This document shows positions 60,828 to 64,000 of a stretch of 64,000 nt of DNA, piece after piece; within the stretch, counting starts at the first letter, position 1, and each line of letters starts with the position of its first letter. The notes beneath the pieces are model-generated. The model was not told the DNA's origin and did not search any database. It was given only the letters and a program-made list of their open reading frames with translations. The translations under genes were made by a program, and so were the position numbers. Source of the DNA: JAFAFN01 sp963707555 (GTDB lineage Bacteria; Actinomycetota; Acidimicrobiia; Acidimicrobiales; Microtrichaceae). The stretch lies in NCBI GenBank assembly GCA_963707555.1, contig CAVPQM010000030.1, positions 62,001 to 126,000 of the forward strand, written 5' to 3'.

Positions 60828-61144
60828 CCTCGACCAGCACTCGACTCTGTGCGCTCGACGACATCGGTGACGGCGAGGCCCGACGCTTCGACGTCGACGG
60901 ACGCGTGCTCGCCGTCGTGCGCATCGGCGGCGACGTCTATGTCATCGGCGACCGTTGCAGCCACGGCGACTTCTCGCTCAGCGAGGGAGAGGTCGAGGCC
61001 GACGACTGCACGATCGAGTGCCCGAAGCACGGCAGCCTGTTCGACCTGCGCACCGGTGGTGCGCTGACCCTGCCGGCGGTCCGACCGGTGCCCAAGTACG
61101 AGGCGTCCGTCGTCGACGGCGACGTGGTGGTGGAGCTGACATGA
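60824..61144 (+). CDS. Rieske-type [2Fe-2S] ferredoxin
   Basis: A 106-residue Rieske ferredoxin. The cluster ligands are Cys-x-His in RCSHGDFS and Cys-x-x-His in CPKHGSLFD, the two-box arrangement of Rieske proteins. Small ferredoxins of this type accompany sufD/sufC in several actinobacteria and may give electrons for Fe-S assembly. It overlaps both neighbours by four bases (ATGA), a tight translational coupling. Confidence 0.95.
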   Translation: MTSTSTRLCALDDIGDGEARRFDVDGRVLAVVRIGGDVYVIGDRCSHGDFSLSEGEVEADDCTIECPKHGSLFDLRTGGALTLPAVRPVPKYEASVVDGDVVVELT

Positions 61145-61959
61145 GTGAACTGGTGATCGACGACCTCCGGGCCAGCGTCGGCGGGACCGACATCCTGCAC
61201 GGCGTGACGCTGACGGTCCGCTCCGGTGAGGTCCACGCCGTGATGGGCCCGAACGGGTCCGGCAAGTCCACGCTGTCGAACGTGTTGATGGGGCGACCCG
61301 GCTACGTCGTGACCGGCGGGACGGTGACCCTCGACGGGGTCGACCTGCTCGCGCTGACCACCGCCGAGCGTTCCGAGGCCGGCCTCTACCTGGCCATGCA
61401 GTACCCGACCGAGGTTCCCGGTGTTCGCCTGCTTGACGTGCTCGAGGAGTCGCTCGCGGCGTCGGGTCGTGACCGCACCGTCGCCGCCGGTCTGCTCGAT
61501 GCCGAGGCCGACCGCATCGGTTTCGAGCGCGAGTTCCTGAACCGGCCGCTCAACGTGGATCTCTCCGGTGGTGAGAAGAAGCGCAACGAGACCGTGCAGA
61601 TGGCCGTGCTCGAGCCGCGGATCGCGATCCTCGACGAGATCGACTCGGGACTCGACATCGACGCGCTGCGAGCGGTGTCGCGTCGCATCGAGCTGGCCAC
61701 CAAGGAAGGCTTCGGCGACGCCGAGCCGCTCGGTGTGCTCGCCATCACCCACTACAACCGCCTGCTCGAGGAGCTGCACCCCGACGTCGTGCACATCTTC
61801 GCCAAGGGGCGGGTGCTCGAGTCCGGCGGCCCGGAGCTCGCGACCCGTCTCGAGGAGACCGGCTACGCCGCATGGGTCGGCGAGGACGAGGTCGATGCAC
61901 CGGCGGCCGATGCCCGTCCCGTCATCGACGACCCGTTCTTCGCCGACGGCATCCTCTGA
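61141..61959 (+). CDS. sufC: Fe-S assembly ATPase SufC
   Basis: A 272-residue ABC-type ATPase of the Suf complex. Walker A GPNGSGKST is at residues 36-44, the signature LSGGEKKRNE, Walker B AILDEIDSGLDID, and the switch His in ITHYNRLL. It powers remodelling of SufB-SufD. The ATG at 61141 overlaps the stop of the Rieske gene. A C-run of eight bases follows the stop at 61962-61969, then the repeated hairpin pair. Confidence 0.97.
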   Translation: MSELVIDDLRASVGGTDILHGVTLTVRSGEVHAVMGPNGSGKSTLSNVLMGRPGYVVTGGTVTLDGVDLLALTTAERSEAGLYLAMQYPTEVPGVRLLDVLEESLAASGRDRTVAAGLLDAEADRIGFEREFLNRPLNVDLSGGEKKRNETVQMAVLEPRIAILDEIDSGLDIDALRAVSRRIELATKEGFGDAEPLGVLAITHYNRLLEELHPDVVHIFAKGRVLESGGPELATRLEETGYAAWVGEDEVDAPAADARPVIDDPFFADGIL

Positions 61960-61975
61960 CACCCCCCCCGGCGGG

Positions 61976-62095
61976 ATATAGGGGTCCTCCGCGACACACC
62001 TTGTCGATGAGGACCCCACTCCCACCGTCGCCGGGAGCCGGGTGCGCGGGAGTGGGGTCGTCCGCGACACACGTTGTCGATGACGACCCCTATAT
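61976..62095. repeat. Inverted pair of repeated hairpins (REP/BIME-like)
   Basis: Two hairpins of the same family as the one at 42572-42608, arranged head to head between convergent sufC and the LLM gene. Copy A is GGGGTCCTC (61981-61989) with GAGGACCCC (62009-62017). Copy B is GGGGTCGTC (62054-62062) with GACGACCCC (62082-62090). Each has an inner CGACA/TGTCG stem with a five-base loop. Copy A is in opposite orientation: ATATA precedes it and ACTCCC follows, the mirror of GGGAGT and TATAT flanking copy B. Confidence 0.93.
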
Positions 62096-62104
62096 CTGGG
62101 CGTG

Positions 62105-63076
62105 TCAGGCGGGGAAGAGGGAGCGGAACGCTTCGAGCTCGCGGATCGGATCGCTGCCCATCGGCGCGTACATGAACTCGCTGACGCCGCTCGCCGCGGT
62201 CTCGTCGAGCCGGATGCGCAGCTGCTCCGCGGTGCCGGTCCACGTGGTCGACGCGATGAGCTCGGGTGTGACCGAGGCGCGGTCTCGTTCGGTCATGCCG
62301 ACGAAGTGCTCCTCGTGGGTGTGCAGGTGGCGCTCTCGCTCGGGGAACGCCTCGACGGCGTCGCGCCACTCCGGACCGCCGTCGAACGCGTCGAGCAGGG
62401 CGGGGTCGGCCTCGTACATGCCGTGGAAGACGACCGCCCCGCCGGGGCCCGCGGCGTCGAGTACCCGCGCCGAGCCGAGCTCCTCGTCGTCGTCGACGAC
62501 GGTGCCGTAGGCGAACAGCGCGCACCACTCCCAGCCGGGCTGCGCACCGAAGATCGACACGACCCCGTCCGCTCCGACGCGCTGTGCGACAGCGAGGCCC
62601 TTCGGCCCGTTCGCTCCGACCAGGATCGGAGTGGTCACCGGTCGGTCGGCCACGTAGCCGTCGGGGTGGATCATCTTCGCCGGCGCGCCGTCGATCTCGA
62701 CGATCTCGCCGCGCAGCAGACTGATCAACTGACGCAGGTACGTCTCGGTCGCAGCCCAGGTCATCGGCTGCTGGCCCATGACGAACCGACCGGTGAAGCC
62801 GGTGCCCAGCGCGGCGGCAGCTCGGCCCGGAGCGAGTTGCTCGAGCGTGGCGATCGCCGAGGCGTTCACCATCGGGTGACGCAGCGACGGCACCAGTACG
62901 GCCGGGCCGAGCCCGATCGACGACGTCACGTCCGCACAGCGTGCGAGCGACATCCAGCAGTCACCGAAGAGGGCGGGGGAGTCGTAGACCCACAGGCGGG
63001 TGTAGCCGAGCTCCTCGGCCAGCACGGCGAGCTCGGGCAGGTCGGGACGTGGGGCGAAGGCGCAGCTCAGTTCCAT
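62105..63076 (-). CDS. LLM-class flavin-dependent oxidoreductase
   Basis: A 323-residue luciferase-like TIM-barrel protein. The N-terminal LAEELGYTRLWVYDSP, the LGPAVLVPSLRHPMVNASAIATLEQL pattern, and GTGFTGR with GANGPKGLAVAQRVGADGVV are typical of F420- or FMN-dependent LLM-class enzymes. The F420-like sequence GTGFTGR, without the Cys of some FMN enzymes, favours F420 use, common in actinomycetes, but this is inference. The ATG at 63076 has TAGGTT ending 8 nt upstream. Confidence 0.88.
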   Translation of the reverse strand: MELSCAFAPRPDLPELAVLAEELGYTRLWVYDSPALFGDCWMSLARCADVTSSIGLGPAVLVPSLRHPMVNASAIATLEQLAPGRAAAALGTGFTGRFVMGQQPMTWAATETYLRQLISLLRGEIVEIDGAPAKMIHPDGYVADRPVTTPILVGANGPKGLAVAQRVGADGVVSIFGAQPGWEWCALFAYGTVVDDDEELGSARVLDAAGPGGAVVFHGMYEADPALLDAFDGGPEWRDAVEAFPERERHLHTHEEHFVGMTERDRASVTPELIASTTWTGTAEQLRIRLDETAASGVSEFMYAPMGSDPIRELEAFRSLFPA

Positions 63077-63185
63077 CGGCGGCGAACCTAGCGGCCGAGG
63101 TGGACCCGACGTCGCTGCGGTGACGGCGACGCTGCTGCGGTGACCGTGCGCGGCGAACGACACCCGTCGTCTACCGTCGCCGGTC

Positions 63186-63455
63186 ATGAGGGAGTGGAAC
63201 CGGTCTCAACGGGTCGCGGTCGTCGCCGCATGGGGAGCGGCACTCGTCGTGGTGTGGAACTGCCTCGAGCGGTCGCCGTGGAACGACTACGGCTGGGTGA
63301 ACGTCGCCCCGAACAGCGGCGCTGTGTTCTCGAGCGGCCCGCTGAACAACGTCTGGTTGCGTCTCGCGGTGCAGCTGCTGCTCGTCGTGGTGTGGCTCGC
63401 GCCTGCCATCTGGCTGCTCGGTGACCAAGGGCCGGGCCCCGCTGACGACGACTGA
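63186..63455 (+). CDS. Small two-span membrane protein of unknown function
   Basis: An 89-residue protein. Two spans (VAVVAAWGAALVVVW near residues 10-24 and VQLLLVVVWLAPAIWLL near 62-78) flank a short external loop with WVNVAPNSGAVFS. I do not recognise it. The ATG at 63186 has TACCGT ending 8 nt upstream, supporting a real, leaderless gene. Confidence 0.6.
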   Translation: MREWNRSQRVAVVAAWGAALVVVWNCLERSPWNDYGWVNVAPNSGAVFSSGPLNNVWLRLAVQLLLVVVWLAPAIWLLGDQGPGPADDD

Positions 63456-63571
63456 GTTGTCGTTGCGACCCGAACGCTGAGTCGCTTCGATGTCGCTCCG
63501 GCGTGGAGTACCCGTCGCTCCTCCGACGCGAACCTGCTGGCAACGCGGGGCGGGTTCCCACTTCCTCGCGC

Positions 63572-64000
63572 CTATCGAGTCATGTCGAGCGCCGACCACC
63601 AGTCGGAGAGGAGCGCGCCGAGCAGCTCGGGCTGTTCGTGGGGGAGCGCGTGCCCGGCGTCGGCGAGCACGGCGAACGTCGCCCTGGGGTACTTGTCGAC
63701 CAGTTCCATCGGGCCGCGGTACCCGGTCGCCGAGTCGTGCCGCCCGGTCACGATCAACGTCGGGCGGTCGAACGGCGTGAGATCGGGGTCGGGGTCGACC
63801 TGCGGAGCGCCCATCATGCGCGCGACCGCCTCGGCGTCGGCCCGCCCGATCGACGGTGCGACCGCGGCGGTGAACCGCTCGGCGGTCTGCGCGGTACGGA
63901 CCACGAAGTAGCCGCGGTACTCGTCGCGCAGCGCTGGGTCGATCAGGTCGAGCACTCCGGGGTCGGAGCGGACGACCGTCCGGGGTTCAGGGAGCCGGGC
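63572..64000 (-). CDS. Alpha/beta hydrolase, C-terminal part
   Basis: The 3' end of a gene entering from the right edge of the window, about 142 codons, still open at base 64000. RPTLIVTGRHDSATGY (acid region) and VLADAGHALPHEQP (base His) followed by WWSAL are the C-terminal landmarks of alpha/beta-fold hydrolases. An ARRM-like cap segment (SIGRADAEAVARMM) precedes them. The nucleophile elbow lies outside the window, so no reaction can be proposed. Confidence 0.82.
   Translation of the reverse strand, partial: ARLPEPRTVVRSDPGVLDLIDPALRDEYRGYFVVRTAQTAERFTAAVAPSIGRADAEAVARMMGAPQVDPDPDLTPFDRPTLIVTGRHDSATGYRGPMELVDKYPRATFAVLADAGHALPHEQPELLGALLSDWWSALDMTR

Overview
The window is 64 kb of very GC-rich DNA, densely packed with genes on both strands. 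No tRNA, rRNA, CRISPR array, phage or insertion sequence was seen. A long-form leuA behind a leucine attenuator, a yybP-ykoY element of the high-GC type, SufBDC, four-base stop/start overlaps (ATGA, GTGA) and many starts lying 5-10 nt after a TANNNT hexamer point to an actinomycete. A marine or freshwater Acidimicrobiia lineage is my best guess, but this is inference from gene style and not a phylogenetic result.

Layout. 1-7.3 kb holds the end of purH, a cyclopropane-fatty-acid-synthase-like methyltransferase, an EthD-like protein, the coupled dusB-maf pair, and leuA with its leader peptide and attenuator, then a CBS protein. 7.5-14.2 kb has a small membrane protein, a family 3 glycosidase lipoprotein, a DoxX-like protein, a large PAS-GGDEF-EAL protein and an FAD-linked oxidase. 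14.3-18.5 kb is a damaged-looking stretch: a type I sulfatase with five phase breaks, followed on the other strand by two coupled secreted or lipoprotein genes with about three breaks each. 18.6-28.8 kb holds an FGGY sugar kinase, an enoyl-CoA hydratase, an ATP-grasp protein, a beta-propeller lipoprotein, a GYF-like protein and a DUF1800/DUF1501 pair. 28.9-35.2 kb has a manganese-type riboswitch ahead of a P2A cation ATPase, a zinc alcohol dehydrogenase, glutathione peroxidase and a DsbB/TlpA-type thiol redox pair. 35.2-42.5 kb holds a Ser/Thr kinase overlapping an FHA/winged-helix regulator, a quinone oxidoreductase, a methyltransferase, two malyl-CoA-lyase/CitE-type genes and a lactonase-like metallo-hydrolase. 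42.6-54.1 kb has a frameshifted acyl-CoA dehydrogenase, a second GGDEF-EAL protein, a methyltransferase coupled to a frameshifted mutY, hydrolases, a gamma carbonic anhydrase and sufB. 54.1-64 kb holds a divergent GGDEF protein, EVE and M23 genes, a divergent ZIP/Fur pair, a macro-domain protein, sufD-Rieske-sufC, an F420/FMN-type monooxygenase and the end of an alpha/beta hydrolase.

Themes. Fe-S assembly is split into sufB and sufD-fdx-sufC, 5.4 kb apart, and both promoters carry the same CTCCTAC-N4-ATAG motif over the -10. Metal homeostasis appears three times: the riboswitch ATPase, ZIP/Fur and the Fe-S genes. Three c-di-GMP-type proteins are present. The most unusual signals are a set of 13 coding-phase breaks, nearly all reading as one extra G or C; a repeated hairpin family sitting between convergent genes; a 58-nt palindrome; tandem copying of gene 3' ends with their stop codons; and a pervasive leaderless-promoter arrangement.
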